Positions 17,251 to 26,720 of a DNA stretch of 64,000 bases are shown piece after piece. The translations under genes were made by a program, and so were the position numbers. A model generated the notes under the pieces. It saw only the letters and a program-made list of their open reading frames with translations. It did no database searches and was not told the origin of the DNA. This DNA comes from Ulvibacter algarum (GTDB taxonomy: Bacteria; Bacteroidota; Bacteroidia; Flavobacteriales; Flavobacteriaceae), in NCBI GenBank assembly GCA_947488905.1, contig CANLBJ010000003.1, positions 310,001 to 374,000 on the forward strand, given 5' to 3'. Position 1 is the first letter of the stretch, and each line of letters opens with the position of its first letter.

Positions 17251-18942
17251 ATGCAGTTATCTGAACTTGAAATCATTCGTAGAGAAAAACTCGAACAAAT
17301 TAGAAACCTTGGAATCAACCCTTACCCAGCAGATTTATTTCCAGTAGACACTTTGACTTCTGAAATAAAACAGAACTTTGAAGAAGGTAAAAAGGTGGTG
17401 ATTGCAGGACGTTTAATGCGTAAAAAGATTCAAGGGAAAGCTTCTTTTGGTGAACTTCAAGATAGTGAAGGTCGCATACAAGTATACTTTAACCGTGATG
17501 AGATTTGTGAAGGTGAAGACAAAACACTTTACAATGACGTGTTTAAAAAATTACTAGATCTTGGTGATTTTATAGGTATTGAGGGAACACTTTTTGAAAC
17601 TCAAGTAGGTGAAAAGACGGTTTTAGTAAAAGATTTTAAATTATTATCTAAAGCACTACGCCCTTTACCACTGCCTAAAACAGATGCTGAAGGAAATACA
17701 CACGATGAGTTTAATGACCCAGAACTACGTTACAGACAACGTTATGTAGATCTTGTGGTAAACCCAAAAGTAAAAGAGGTCTTTAAAAAACGTACCAAGC
17801 TATATAACGCGATGCGTACCTTTTTTAACGAGCGTGACTACTTTGAGGTAGAAACACCTATACTACAACCTATTGCTGGTGGTGCTGCGGCACGCCCATT
17901 TATCACACACCACAACTCGCTAGACATTCCATTATATATGAGAATTGCAAATGAGTTGTACTTAAAGCGATTAATCGTTGGTGGTTTTGATGGTGTCTAT
18001 GAGTTTTCTAAAAACTTTAGAAATGAAGGGATGGATCGCACACACAACCCAGAGTTTACAGCTATGGAAATCTATGTTTCTTACAAAGATTATAACTGGA
18101 TGATGGACTTCTGTGAGAAGTTATTAGAATTCTGTGCAATACAAGTAAACGGAACGTCTAAAACTACATTTGGCGAACACGAGATTGACTTTAAAGCACC
18201 GTATGCTAGAGTAACAATGGCAGATTCTATAAAGCACTTTACAGGTTTTGACATTACTGGTAAAAGTGAAGATGAGTTAAGAGCTGCAGCAAAAGACATG
18301 GGTATCGCAGTTGATGCTACAATGGGAAAAGGAAAACTGATTGATGAGATTTTTGGTGAAAAATGTGAAGGAAACTATATACAGCCTACCTTCATCACAG
18401 ATTACCCAAAAGAGATGAGCCCTTTATGTAAAGAGCATAGAGACAACCCAGAATTAACAGAACGTTTTGAGCTTATGGTTTGCGGTAAAGAAATTGCAAA
18501 TGCATATAGTGAATTAAACGATCCAATAGATCAACGTGAGCGTTTTGAAGCTCAATTAAAGCTTGCAGAAAAAGGAGACGATGAAGCAACTGCTTTTATT
18601 GACCATGACTTTTTACGCGCTTTAGAATACGGTATGCCACCTACAAGTGGAATGGGTATAGGGATGGACCGTTTGATAATGTATCTTACAAACAATCCTT
18701 CTATACAAGAAGTATTATTCTTCCCTCAAATGAGACCGGAGAAAAAAGCAGTTGCTTTAAATGATGAAGAAAAAGCAGTACTTGCTATCTTAAAAGCAAA
18801 CTCACCTTTAGAGTTAAACGCACTTAAAGAACAGTCTGGCTTGAGCAATAAAAAGTGGGATAAAACCATCAAAGGTTTAACGAAGCACGGTGTTGCAAAA
18901 GTAGAAAAGACAGATGATGGCTTGTTTGTAAAAACAGCTTAA
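17251..18942 (+). CDS. lysS: Lysyl-tRNA synthetase, class II, with C-terminal extension
   Basis: Charges tRNA-Lys. 563 residues from the ATG at 17251 (MQLSELEIIRREKL). The frame stays open further upstream, but that part contains the promoter. The N-terminal OB fold (about 45-150) is followed by the class II core with motif 2 FRNEGMDRTHNPEFTAME and motif 3 GMGIGMDRL. The usual enzyme ends near FFPQMRPE. Here about 65 further residues follow (from KKAVALNDEEKAVLAILK to TDDGLFVKTA) that look like a small winged-helix domain, an extension I associate with flavobacterial LysRS. Monocistronic; terminator-like hairpin at 19002-19025. Confidence 0.95.
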   Translation: MQLSELEIIRREKLEQIRNLGINPYPADLFPVDTLTSEIKQNFEEGKKVVIAGRLMRKKIQGKASFGELQDSEGRIQVYFNRDEICEGEDKTLYNDVFKKLLDLGDFIGIEGTLFETQVGEKTVLVKDFKLLSKALRPLPLPKTDAEGNTHDEFNDPELRYRQRYVDLVVNPKVKEVFKKRTKLYNAMRTFFNERDYFEVETPILQPIAGGAAARPFITHHNSLDIPLYMRIANELYLKRLIVGGFDGVYEFSKNFRNEGMDRTHNPEFTAMEIYVSYKDYNWMMDFCEKLLEFCAIQVNGTSKTTFGEHEIDFKAPYARVTMADSIKHFTGFDITGKSEDELRAAAKDMGIAVDATMGKGKLIDEIFGEKCEGNYIQPTFITDYPKEMSPLCKEHRDNPELTERFELMVCGKEIANAYSELNDPIDQRERFEAQLKLAEKGDDEATAFIDHDFLRALEYGMPPTSGMGIGMDRLIMYLTNNPSIQEVLFFPQMRPEKKAVALNDEEKAVLAILKANSPLELNALKEQSGLSNKKWDKTIKGLTKHGVAKVEKTDDGLFVKTA

Positions 18943-19001
18943 TATAAAAAAAACGACTCCATTCCCTGTAAAGAAAAAGAGCCGTTCCAATCATCAAAAT
19001 T

Positions 19002-19025
19002 AACACCCAGTTACAGCTGGGTGTT
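19002..19025. terminator. Bidirectional terminator containing the stop codon of the minus-strand operon
   Basis: AACACCCAG (19002-19010) and CTGGGTGTT (19017-19025) form a perfect 9-bp stem with loop TTACAG. On the plus strand it is followed by TTCTTTT, terminating lysS. On the minus strand the loop holds the TAA stop of the gene ending at 19011. Confidence 0.75.
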
Positions 19026-19586
19026 TTCTTTTATATGCTTTGCCACATAGTCCTTTATGGGTTCATCATCTATCATCACATTGTCTAAAACCGCTCTGTC
19101 GTCTTTTACATACACTAGCCCGTAGCAGTTATTTAAAATACTATCGCGATTTGCTTGTCTCACTAAAGTTTCTGCAGGGTAGGCTTTACTTTCTTCCATA
19201 TAAAAAGTGTTAAAAGGAACACTAAAACTTATGGAGTCTTCATAATAATAGTTTGCCTCCACCTTAATATAATCTTGTTTTAAGTCAAGTTTTTCTCTGC
19301 TTGCAATAGTAGCTTTAGCAAAACCGTCTGCATCATTTTTAAGATACACGTACAAGTCATTCCCATAATCAATCATACTATCTTTTGTAAACGCCCTTTG
19401 CATTTCAAAATTAAGGTTGATGTATTTCCCTCTCAAAGGATCACTTGGGTCTATAGGCATCGTCTTAAACTTATAAGCCGTCCCATCTTTTAATACGCTC
19501 TCTTGTTCTACAATCATTTGCCCTGGGACAAACCACTGTGCGGCTACCATTATCACAAAGCCTATTATTAAATATATCTTATTCAT
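19011..19586 (-). CDS. GDYXXLXY-domain protein
   Basis: 191 residues. A signal/anchor helix at 2-22 (KIYLIIGFVIMVAAQWFV) is followed by a beta-rich exported domain containing DPSDPLRGKYINLNFEM, a form of the GDYxxLxY motif, and later GLVYVKDDRAVLDNVMI. In other bacteria this family is encoded with or fused to a DUF2157 membrane protein; here the DUF2157 gene lies directly upstream with an 8-bp overlap, supporting a complex. Function unknown. The stop codon lies in the terminator loop. Confidence 0.85.
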   Translation of the reverse strand: MNKIYLIIGFVIMVAAQWFVPGQMIVEQESVLKDGTAYKFKTMPIDPSDPLRGKYINLNFEMQRAFTKDSMIDYGNDLYVYLKNDADGFAKATIASREKLDLKQDYIKVEANYYYEDSISFSVPFNTFYMEESKAYPAETLVRQANRDSILNNCYGLVYVKDDRAVLDNVMIDDEPIKDYVAKHIKENTQL

Positions 19587-20886
19587 CGTTTTTCATTTTC
19601 TGGTTAACACTAACTTCGGAAACACTCTTTCGGGAAGCCTTCTTATACATAAAATAATTTGCCCCAAAGAATCCTGCGCCTATGGCTACAAATAACAATC
19701 CTCTTAAAACAAAAGAGATATCTGTATCAAAGAATCTGCACGTAATGAGTCCTGTGATAATAAGCAAGCCATAGTTTAAAACACTAAAGAGGTTTTTACG
19801 TGCGCCCATTTCTACCGTAAATACACCAAGGGCTAGAATGAGAATATTAATAAGTACTGTAGGCACAAAACTTCCTTCTGTTTTAAAAACACATATCCCA
19901 ATAAAGAGGATAAACACATATTGAAAAAGGTTGAAGGGTCTTAATCTTTTTTTAGAAAACAAAAATGCAATCACTGCTAGCGTAACAACCCCTATAACAA
20001 CAGTTGTAACAGAATCATTAATGCTCAAAAATTCATTTATAAATTCGTCCCAGACAAACCTAAAACTTGTAATAAACAATGTGATTACTGTCCCTAAAGA
20101 GCCTAAAATTAAATACCCATTGGTACGCAATTTTTGATTTTCAAAAACTGGTAATTTCCCAAGATTATAAAACAAACCAAAAAGAAAAATATACGTCAAG
20201 AAAACAAAGCTATTATCCCATTGTATAAATGCGCCAAGCGAAATAAGCATACTTAACGGCAAGAACCAATTGAAAATTCCCGTGATATTATCACTTGTTC
20301 TAGATTTTAATTGCATCCAATAGTAAGGTGCCAACCACCCCAACATTAAAAGATATAAGTAGGGACTGGCATCATAAAAGTATCCTGCATTACACGCATA
20401 AATTGTAGCAAACAGTATATGTAATAATGCTGCCGCGTGAGATTTAAGTAAATAAACTAAGGGAGCCGCAAGTATAATCCAAGTAAGTAAAAATGAAGAC
20501 ATCTCTCCCGGAATATTATAAATCTGGCTCACTAACGCAATACTCGACCCAATGGCAAAAAACAGAAATACTGCCGCGGTTTCTTTCCAGGCATTGCTCT
20601 TCTTTTTAAATAAAGTATACGCTACTAATAACTGCCCCACTACTAATGGTGCAAATGCCCATATTGTTTTTGTTGCCCGCGAAAAATCGTCCCAGTTATG
20701 AGCGAGTATCAAGATGACTCCTAGTCCTGTGAGCAACGAACCTAACACCCCAAAAATGGCAAATAACTTATTAGGCTGTGCTACTTTCTCTCTGGCATAA
20801 TACTGCCTTATATCTTGTTCAACTATAGGCGTGATCACTTTTGCAGTGACCAGCTCGTCAAGTTCTCTTTCTATTTTTGAGTTCAT
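19579..20886 (-). CDS. DUF2157 multi-pass membrane protein
   Basis: 435 residues. The N-terminal helical domain (IERELDELVTAKVITPIVEQ, then QYYARE) is the DUF2157 signature and is followed by about twelve hydrophobic helices. The C-terminal tail is charged (SRKSVSEVSVNQKMKNDE). It overlaps the GDYXXLXY gene by 8 bp and follows the lipoprotein gene by 11 bp. Probably an inner-membrane component of unknown role. Confidence 0.88.
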   Translation of the reverse strand: MNSKIERELDELVTAKVITPIVEQDIRQYYAREKVAQPNKLFAIFGVLGSLLTGLGVILILAHNWDDFSRATKTIWAFAPLVVGQLLVAYTLFKKKSNAWKETAAVFLFFAIGSSIALVSQIYNIPGEMSSFLLTWIILAAPLVYLLKSHAAALLHILFATIYACNAGYFYDASPYLYLLMLGWLAPYYWMQLKSRTSDNITGIFNWFLPLSMLISLGAFIQWDNSFVFLTYIFLFGLFYNLGKLPVFENQKLRTNGYLILGSLGTVITLFITSFRFVWDEFINEFLSINDSVTTVVIGVVTLAVIAFLFSKKRLRPFNLFQYVFILFIGICVFKTEGSFVPTVLINILILALGVFTVEMGARKNLFSVLNYGLLIITGLITCRFFDTDISFVLRGLLFVAIGAGFFGANYFMYKKASRKSVSEVSVNQKMKNDE

Positions 20887-20897
20887 ACACTTAAAAT

Positions 20898-21518
20898 TTA
20901 GTTGTTGTTTTTAATTCTAGATTCAAAAACCATTCGTTGCGATGAGCTAGAAATACCTCCGTACAAAATCATCATTGCCGCATAACTACCCTCTGCATTA
21001 TCAATTACTAAATCATTATTATCATTTACTGTAAGCCGTATTCGTTTTTGGTCATAACCACCTGCAATACCAGGTAGCCCTATTATTTTTAAATTTTTAT
21101 TCTTGAGTTGAATATATCCTTTATTTGTCAATCTTGTTTTCAAATTCCGTTCTCTAAAAACACTGTCGTTTTTCAAATAAAGTACACGTAAAGATTTTTG
21201 TGAACGTGCTTCTAACCTAAAAGAATACTCACTCACAGTATCTAAGCCAAGAGTATCTTTCCATAATTTGCGATCTATCTCATGTAAAAAATTATAGTCG
21301 TACACATACCAATCACCAGTACTAAAACGGAAGCTGTCTTTCTTTGTATTTGCCAGATATGTGCCATTCAATTTTTTATAATTAGTCTTGTTTAAAAAAG
21401 ACGGATTTTCTACACTTTTGTCATAACTCGCACAACTCGCCATCCCTATCATTACAGATAAAGAAAAGAGCAGCCTGGAAAACCAAGCCACTCTTTTTCT
21501 AACCAACCCACTACTCAT
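20898..21518 (-). CDS. Lipoprotein of unknown function
   Basis: 206 residues from the ATG at 21518 ([17 protein letters not shown]). This start is chosen because it overlaps the upstream gene's stop by only 8 bp (ATGAGTAG); an earlier ATG at 21536 would overlap by 26 bp. Signal sequence ending GMASC suggests lipidation. The mature part is beta-rich ([35 protein letters not shown]). No family recognised. Second gene of the operon that starts at 22014. Confidence 0.7.
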   Translation of the reverse strand: MSSGLVRKRVAWFSRLLFSLSVMIGMASCASYDKSVENPSFLNKTNYKKLNGTYLANTKKDSFRFSTGDWYVYDYNFLHEIDRKLWKDTLGLDTVSEYSFRLEARSQKSLRVLYLKNDSVFRERNLKTRLTNKGYIQLKNKNLKIIGLPGIAGGYDQKRIRLTVNDNNDLVIDNAEGSYAAMMILYGGISSSSQRMVFESRIKNNN

Positions 21519-22014
21519 TATCCTGTACTTTATCATTAAAGAACTTCACGTCTCTCGTATTTTTCTGAACCGCTACAGCAGAAAATATAGCGAGCATAAA
21601 ACTTATCCCGTAAAAGCCTTTCTCGCTTAATTCTAGATCTGCATTCCATAACCCAACTACAAGTAGTAGAATAGATGCAATAGTGGTAAACCAACTTATT
21701 CCATAATAGATATCTGTCACTGGGATGCCTTCCATCTTATCACGCACACTTTTTTGTACCGAAATAACTGAGAACAACCCAAACAGTAATATGGTAAAAT
21801 AATAGCCCTTCTCGTTGAGCCACATTTCTGCGTTCCAGAGACCAATACAAAAGGCGGTCATTCCCACAAAAAGTGCCGTCCATGAGGCGCCTATAAATGC
21901 TGGCGTAGGTTTACAATTAAACTTCTCAACTTTTTTAGTTGACTTCTTATTAGTGATGCTTTCTATTAAAGGAGCGTTCACTGGTTTCTTGTCATTTGAA
22001 AATGTATTTTCCAT
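21511..22014 (-). CDS. YiaA/YiaB-type inner membrane protein
   Basis: 167 residues. After a polar N-terminus (1-38) there are two repeats of a two-helix unit: [24 protein letters not shown] with [18 protein letters not shown], and a matching [16 protein letters not shown] with [14 protein letters not shown]. This internal duplication is the yiaAB two-helix domain. First gene of a four-gene membrane operon. A near-consensus -7 box (CATCTTTG, 22052-22059) lies 37 bp upstream. Confidence 0.87.
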   Translation of the reverse strand: MENTFSNDKKPVNAPLIESITNKKSTKKVEKFNCKPTPAFIGASWTALFVGMTAFCIGLWNAEMWLNEKGYYFTILLFGLFSVISVQKSVRDKMEGIPVTDIYYGISWFTTIASILLLVVGLWNADLELSEKGFYGISFMLAIFSAVAVQKNTRDVKFFNDKVQDNE

Positions 22015-22177
22015 AATTTTAAATTTTGATGATTTATTATTTATGTTGGTACAAAGATGCGATGCATTAATAGCTTCAGAAATGTCAATTATTTAAACAA
22101 CTTATGTTTTAATTTTACATTATTTTACATTTTAACCTATTTTTACTGAAATTAATCACAAATTTACTTACGATTAA

Positions 22178-23638
22178 ATGAGCAGTATATCACCTATCTT
22201 ACAGCAGTTTTCTGAAGAAGAACAACAAGAATTTGTACGTTACCTAAAGCAAAAGAACCGAAGAGGCGACACAAAAAATGTACAGTTATTTAAATTAATA
22301 CTTGCTGGCAACACAGATAAGATAGACGAACAGCTTTATGGAAAACCAGCCAGAAATACTTACCACGCTTTACATAAAAGACTGCAAGATGCGGTAATAG
22401 ACTTTGTGGCCTCTCAGAGTATTAAAGGAGAAACCTCTGAAGAGCTTGACATCTTGCGATTATTATTAGCCGCACGTATCTTCTTTGAACAGAAACATTA
22501 TAAAATTGCATTAAAAACTCTCGCCAAAGCAGAACAACTAGGGTTACAATATGAGATTTATGCATTGCTCACAGAAATCTATCACACAAAGATCCAGTAT
22601 GCACACTTACAGACTAACACACCATTACAAAGCATAATCACTGCAGCAGAGCAAAACTTAAAGTACTTTAATCAAGAACAACATCTTGCTATGGCATATG
22701 CCACTATTAAAGCAAGACTAGCAGACAATCCAAAGGTTTCTGCAAAACGAGTGATTATTGAAGTATTAGACACCTATTCAATATCACCAAACACGGGCTT
22801 TACTTTTAAGTCATTGTTTCAATTAATGAACGTACTAGTTACTGCAGCAGAAATGCACCGTAACTATTTTGAGATTGCAAGCTACATGAGTGAGTTGTAC
22901 ACGATAGTTTCAGAAAAAGCAGCACTAGCAGAAAAGCATTTATATTATCATATTTTAATCTTGCATTTAATGGCTGTGAGCTATTTCAGAAATAAAAATT
23001 TTACCGCTTCATTATCATTTACAGAAAAAATGAAGCAAGAGATGGAAAAACAAAAAGGAAAATACAAACGTCTCTTTGAAGAAAAATGGACTACTCTACA
23101 GGCGCTTAACCTCAATTATAATAATACTGCAATAGATGCAATCTCTCTACTAAGCAATAACAAACTACTATCTCTAGACGGGCAGATTACACTTATTATG
23201 TGTCACTTTCAGCAATCTCAATTTACAGAGGGTTATACCATTTTTAGAGGACTAAATCACAGTGATCAATGGTACGAGAAAAAAATGGGGTGGACTTGGG
23301 TGGTAAAAAAATCTATTATTGAGATTCTGTTACTTGTAGAACTTGACAAGCTCGAACTGGTTTGGTCACGATTAGAAAGTTTTAAAAAACGCTTTGCGCC
23401 ACGACTTAAAAAAGCAGGCGAAGAAAAAGCGCTCACCTTTATTAAACTTGTTACTCTTTATTATGACAACCCTAATCAAGTAATAACATCTAAGTTTGAA
23501 GAAAAAGTTGAGTCTTCTTTTAAATGGATAGGAACAGAACGAGAAGATATTTTTGTGATGAGTTTTTACGCCTGGCTAAAAGCTAAGATGACACAACGCA
23601 ATCTTTATGAGGTCACTCTAGAGCTTGTGAATAGTTGA
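22178..23638 (+). CDS. Conserved helical-repeat protein of unknown function
   Basis: 486 residues, soluble, no signal peptide, almost entirely alpha-helical with TPR-like alternation (for example KTLAKAEQLGLQYEIYALLT and MAVSYFRNKNFTASLSFTEK). The N-terminus (LQQFSEEEQQEFVRYLKQK) may be a small death-fold-like or helical cap. I know such single-copy cytoplasmic proteins from flavobacteria but not their role. Divergent from the operon at 22014. A three-stem terminator follows at 23703. Confidence 0.75.
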   Translation: MSSISPILQQFSEEEQQEFVRYLKQKNRRGDTKNVQLFKLILAGNTDKIDEQLYGKPARNTYHALHKRLQDAVIDFVASQSIKGETSEELDILRLLLAARIFFEQKHYKIALKTLAKAEQLGLQYEIYALLTEIYHTKIQYAHLQTNTPLQSIITAAEQNLKYFNQEQHLAMAYATIKARLADNPKVSAKRVIIEVLDTYSISPNTGFTFKSLFQLMNVLVTAAEMHRNYFEIASYMSELYTIVSEKAALAEKHLYYHILILHLMAVSYFRNKNFTASLSFTEKMKQEMEKQKGKYKRLFEEKWTTLQALNLNYNNTAIDAISLLSNNKLLSLDGQITLIMCHFQQSQFTEGYTIFRGLNHSDQWYEKKMGWTWVVKKSIIEILLLVELDKLELVWSRLESFKKRFAPRLKKAGEEKALTFIKLVTLYYDNPNQVITSKFEEKVESSFKWIGTEREDIFVMSFYAWLKAKMTQRNLYEVTLELVNS

Positions 23639-23702
23639 TATAAAACCCTTCAGTCAATGCATACAACTATAGTGTGCTTAGTATTCTTATATTTAAAAAT
23701 AT

Positions 23703-23778
23703 AAAAAACCGTTCAAAAAACCGTCCTTTTGGCATAGGCGGCCCGCAAACTAATGCGGTAATCTGAACGGTTTTTTTT
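23703..23778 (+). terminator. Structured terminator with possible three-way junction
   Basis: Outer stem AAAAAACCGTTC (23703-23714) pairs with GAACGGTTTTTT (23765-23776), 12 bp and followed by more T. The 50 enclosed bases can form two further stems: CCGTC/GGCGG (23721-23725 / 23737-23741, one G-U pair) and CCGC/GCGG (23743-23746 / 23755-23758). Works as a bidirectional terminator between the convergent genes ending at 23638 and 23849. Confidence 0.65.
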
Positions 23779-23848
23779 CTAACAAACTGTCTAATCAACT
23801 AAACATATTATTAAGACGGTGTCATTCTCTTTAGTGTTTCAGAAAAAA

Positions 23849-25150
23849 TTAATTTTCTCCAATTTTACTTAAAAAGTCTATGTCATTTTCTACTGTAAGC
23901 AACAATACACTTGTCGCTGTACAAAATACTGGGCTTGTAATACAATGGTGACCATTCCAGCTTCCATCTTCATTTTGTATTTTTAAAATGCGGCCACTCA
24001 TACTATTATACCAATCTTTCCAATCATCATCCTTATTAACCACTAAAGATTCTCCAGTCTGTAAAAAACTTAAAAACTCTTCGCCACCATTATTCCCAAA
24101 ACCGCTTAAAACATCATCATTCTGTGCTCTTTTCTTTGCAGAATTGTACACATTATATGAGGTTGCATATTCTGCTGCCTCTGCTTCACTCATTCCTGCT
24201 TGCTGTAAATTTGCTGCGGAAACATCTGCATTTTTAAGCTTGCCCTCTTTATTTGCTTTTGCAATATACTCTTTTGCTTTACGAGCATCTTTTGCCGTAC
24301 CACGCACACTACCACTCACAGCATATAGCATTACTCCTGCGCCATCTGCCGTACTTACATTGCCTGTCTCATCATCAAAATTTCCTTTTTGATAATTTCT
24401 AGACTTTTCTATTACTTCTTCATTTACTCTCGCTCCCACGGCTTGCGCAGACTCTAATGCACTTGTTGCAAGACCGCTTTGTAAAACACCGGCCCATCCT
24501 GCATTTTTCTGCTTTCCGTTTTCATCTGTTCCTTCTTCTATTTTTGCAATACAAATATCTAGACATCTTATGACGCGCTTCTTATCTATTCCTTTCAAAT
24601 TTCTGTCTAAAAGATTAGAAAATAACTGCGCCGTCATTACCGCATCAATGTTTTGACCCAACTTAGATTGTATTTGAGTGCCTCTTACATCTGTAATATA
24701 TGGGCTGTCCTTGGCGCTGCCCTCTACTGTTTCTAATAAATAGTTGATGGCTCCTAATAGATTTTTAGAGTATGTACCTTTCTTTATAGTATTTCCACTT
24801 CTTAAAAGTGCCATGGCAACAGTTGCCGTCGTGGCAGGATCTGCGATAACCGCATGCGGATCCATCACGCCTTGCGCACTATGACTGCCTGCTCCATAAC
24901 CACCATTTTTAGCCTGTGCATTTGATAACCAAGAAAGACCATCTCTAACTGAGAGCTGAATATTTTCATTTGTTTTAAAGACTTCAAAACCATCTGAAGA
25001 CTGCTCACCCATTGTAGTCATAAAAACACAACCATCAATAGACGCAAGTGTGCGTTTTGTTTCTGAAATTTTATCACTAGAAAATAGTGAAGGAATAGTA
25101 AAACCTAAGATTAATACTGGAAGACCCAGCAGTAGCATTTTTGTTTTCAT
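23849..25150 (-). CDS. Secreted protein with alpha/alpha-toroid (terpenoid cyclase/prenyltransferase-like) fold
   Basis: 433 residues. A signal or anchor sequence (MLLLGLPVLILGFTIPSLF) precedes a helical protein with repeats typical of the squalene-cyclase/prenyltransferase toroid: GLSWLSNAQAKNGGYGAGS near the start, ATTATVAMALLRSG, SGLATSALESAQAVGARV and the closing LKIQNEDGSWNGHHC … CTATSVLLLTVEN. The pattern 'nGgyG … a.Ta.a..aLl' and 'q..dGsW' is the toroid signature, but catalytic Asp-rich motifs of cyclases are not apparent, so a binding or structural role, as in alpha-2-macroglobulin-type toroids, is as likely. Monocistronic. Confidence 0.78.
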   Translation of the reverse strand: MKTKMLLLGLPVLILGFTIPSLFSSDKISETKRTLASIDGCVFMTTMGEQSSDGFEVFKTNENIQLSVRDGLSWLSNAQAKNGGYGAGSHSAQGVMDPHAVIADPATTATVAMALLRSGNTIKKGTYSKNLLGAINYLLETVEGSAKDSPYITDVRGTQIQSKLGQNIDAVMTAQLFSNLLDRNLKGIDKKRVIRCLDICIAKIEEGTDENGKQKNAGWAGVLQSGLATSALESAQAVGARVNEEVIEKSRNYQKGNFDDETGNVSTADGAGVMLYAVSGSVRGTAKDARKAKEYIAKANKEGKLKNADVSAANLQQAGMSEAEAAEYATSYNVYNSAKKRAQNDDVLSGFGNNGGEEFLSFLQTGESLVVNKDDDWKDWYNSMSGRILKIQNEDGSWNGHHCITSPVFCTATSVLLLTVENDIDFLSKIGEN

Positions 25151-25306
25151 AATTTTATCTTTTATGTATTTATATCTGTAAACCTATAAAAGACAATAGG
25201 TTATTAAAACTACCGTTTAGTAAACACTACGTATCAGTGAGTAAAATATGAGATTGAATGAGGTAAAATTGTGTGTCCCAATTAATTAAGTATGCAGGTA
25301 ATTTTA

Positions 25307-25314
25307 TACATTTG
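25307..25314 (+). promoter_or_regulatory. -7 box upstream of the diheme-type lipoprotein
   Basis: TACATTTG, an exact TAnnTTTG match, 14 bp before the ATG at 25329. Confidence 0.5.
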
Positions 25315-25328
25315 GAAAAATTGGTTTT

Positions 25329-26594
25329 ATGAAAAAGTTACATCTGTTTTTGGTATTGAGTGTAGCCACGCTGCTTTATAGCTGTGGTGGCGATGATGAT
25401 TATGTAGCTACTCCAGATCCAGAAGCACCCCAAAATCTAGTTGCAACAGTTTTAAGTGAAAATTCTTTAGAACTAACATGGAACACTGCAGCAAATACTA
25501 CGGGAGTATCTGGCTATAATGTATATCAAGATGATACCATACTATTTAATAATGTTGCTGGAACCTCAAAAACAGTTTTAGCACTAGAAGCAAACAGCAC
25601 CTATTCTTTTTACGTTACTGCAATTGATTCTAATAGCAATGAATCTGAACCAAGCAACACTGTTACTGCAACTACAGACGAGTTACCATTAAGCTTTAAA
25701 ACCAACCTGTCTGAAATGGGCATTTTTCAAGGAAGCTTTTCTAGTTTAACACCTGCAGACAATGTACAATTGTATGAAATAAACAGCACCTTATTTACAG
25801 ACTACGCCTCAAAGCAACGTTTAATTAGACTCCCAGAAGGAAAGACAATGCAATATGCTGGCAGTGATTTATTACCAGATTTTCCAAACAACACATTAAT
25901 CTCTAAAACTTTTTATTACAACTTAAATGATAGTGACCCTACTTTAGGGAAGAAAATAATAGAAACTCGTGTATTTTTAAAAATTAATGGAGTATGGAAT
26001 TCTGGAAATTATAAATGGAACAATGAGCAAACTGAAGCAACCTATACAGAAAACTCTAGTGTAGAAAACATATCATACATAGATACTGATGGTATGACTC
26101 AAAATGTTGATTATGAAATACCGTCTAAACAAGATTGCGCTACTTGTCATAATAATGGTGGCAAAATATTCCCTATTGGCTTAAAACTAAGAAGTATGAA
26201 CTTTAACCCAATGAATGAATCTATTAACCAAAATCAATTACAAGCTTTTATTGACAATGGGGTTTTAACAGGGCTTTCTAACCCAGGAGAAATAAGTGTT
26301 TTGCCAGACTGGACAGATGATGCAACTTATGATATTTTGCAAAGAGGAAGGGCATATATTGATATCAACTGCGCACATTGCCATCAACCTGGAGGAGAAG
26401 TAAGTAATTTCTCTTTAGATTTTAGATTCGAAACACCTTTTGATGATACAGGTATATATGCCAATAGAGGAGAAATTGAAGCAAGAACACAAAGCACAAT
26501 ACCAACGTATAGAATGCCACAAATAGGAAGAAGTATTGTTCACGACGAAGCCGTGACTATGCTATTAGAATATCTACAAGCAATAGAAGATTAG
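25329..26594 (+). CDS. Lipoprotein with fibronectin type III domain and two CxxCH haem motifs
   Basis: 421 residues. Lipobox YSC (Cys19), then a fibronectin type III domain at about 31-117 (APQNLVATVLSENSLELTWN … SNTVTATT), then a 300-residue region of the SO_2930-type diheme cytochrome family with CATCH (270-274) and CAHCH (348-352). The haem sites suggest an envelope electron carrier or an oxidase-linked partner; the substrate is unknown. The end of the gene (YRMPQIGRSIVHDEAV … LLEYLQAI) is the usual C-terminus of such cytochromes. Monocistronic with its own terminator (26607-26639). Confidence 0.87.
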   Translation: MKKLHLFLVLSVATLLYSCGGDDDYVATPDPEAPQNLVATVLSENSLELTWNTAANTTGVSGYNVYQDDTILFNNVAGTSKTVLALEANSTYSFYVTAIDSNSNESEPSNTVTATTDELPLSFKTNLSEMGIFQGSFSSLTPADNVQLYEINSTLFTDYASKQRLIRLPEGKTMQYAGSDLLPDFPNNTLISKTFYYNLNDSDPTLGKKIIETRVFLKINGVWNSGNYKWNNEQTEATYTENSSVENISYIDTDGMTQNVDYEIPSKQDCATCHNNGGKIFPIGLKLRSMNFNPMNESINQNQLQAFIDNGVLTGLSNPGEISVLPDWTDDATYDILQRGRAYIDINCAHCHQPGGEVSNFSLDFRFETPFDDTGIYANRGEIEARTQSTIPTYRMPQIGRSIVHDEAVTMLLEYLQAIED

Positions 26595-26606
26595 TCTTAA
26601 AATGTG

Positions 26607-26639
26607 ATATATTAGACACTCTTGCCTAATATATTAGCT
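26607..26639 (+). terminator. Terminator after the cytochrome-like lipoprotein
   Basis: ATATATTAG (26607-26615) pairs with CTAATATAT (26626-26634); the sequence then runs TAGCTTTTT. Confidence 0.6.
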
Positions 26640-26720
26640 TTTTAACTTATTTTGGCTCAATAATTGAATATAGTTAAACAAAATAATTATTTTAGTACCA
26701 TAAAATTAAATCAACATAGA

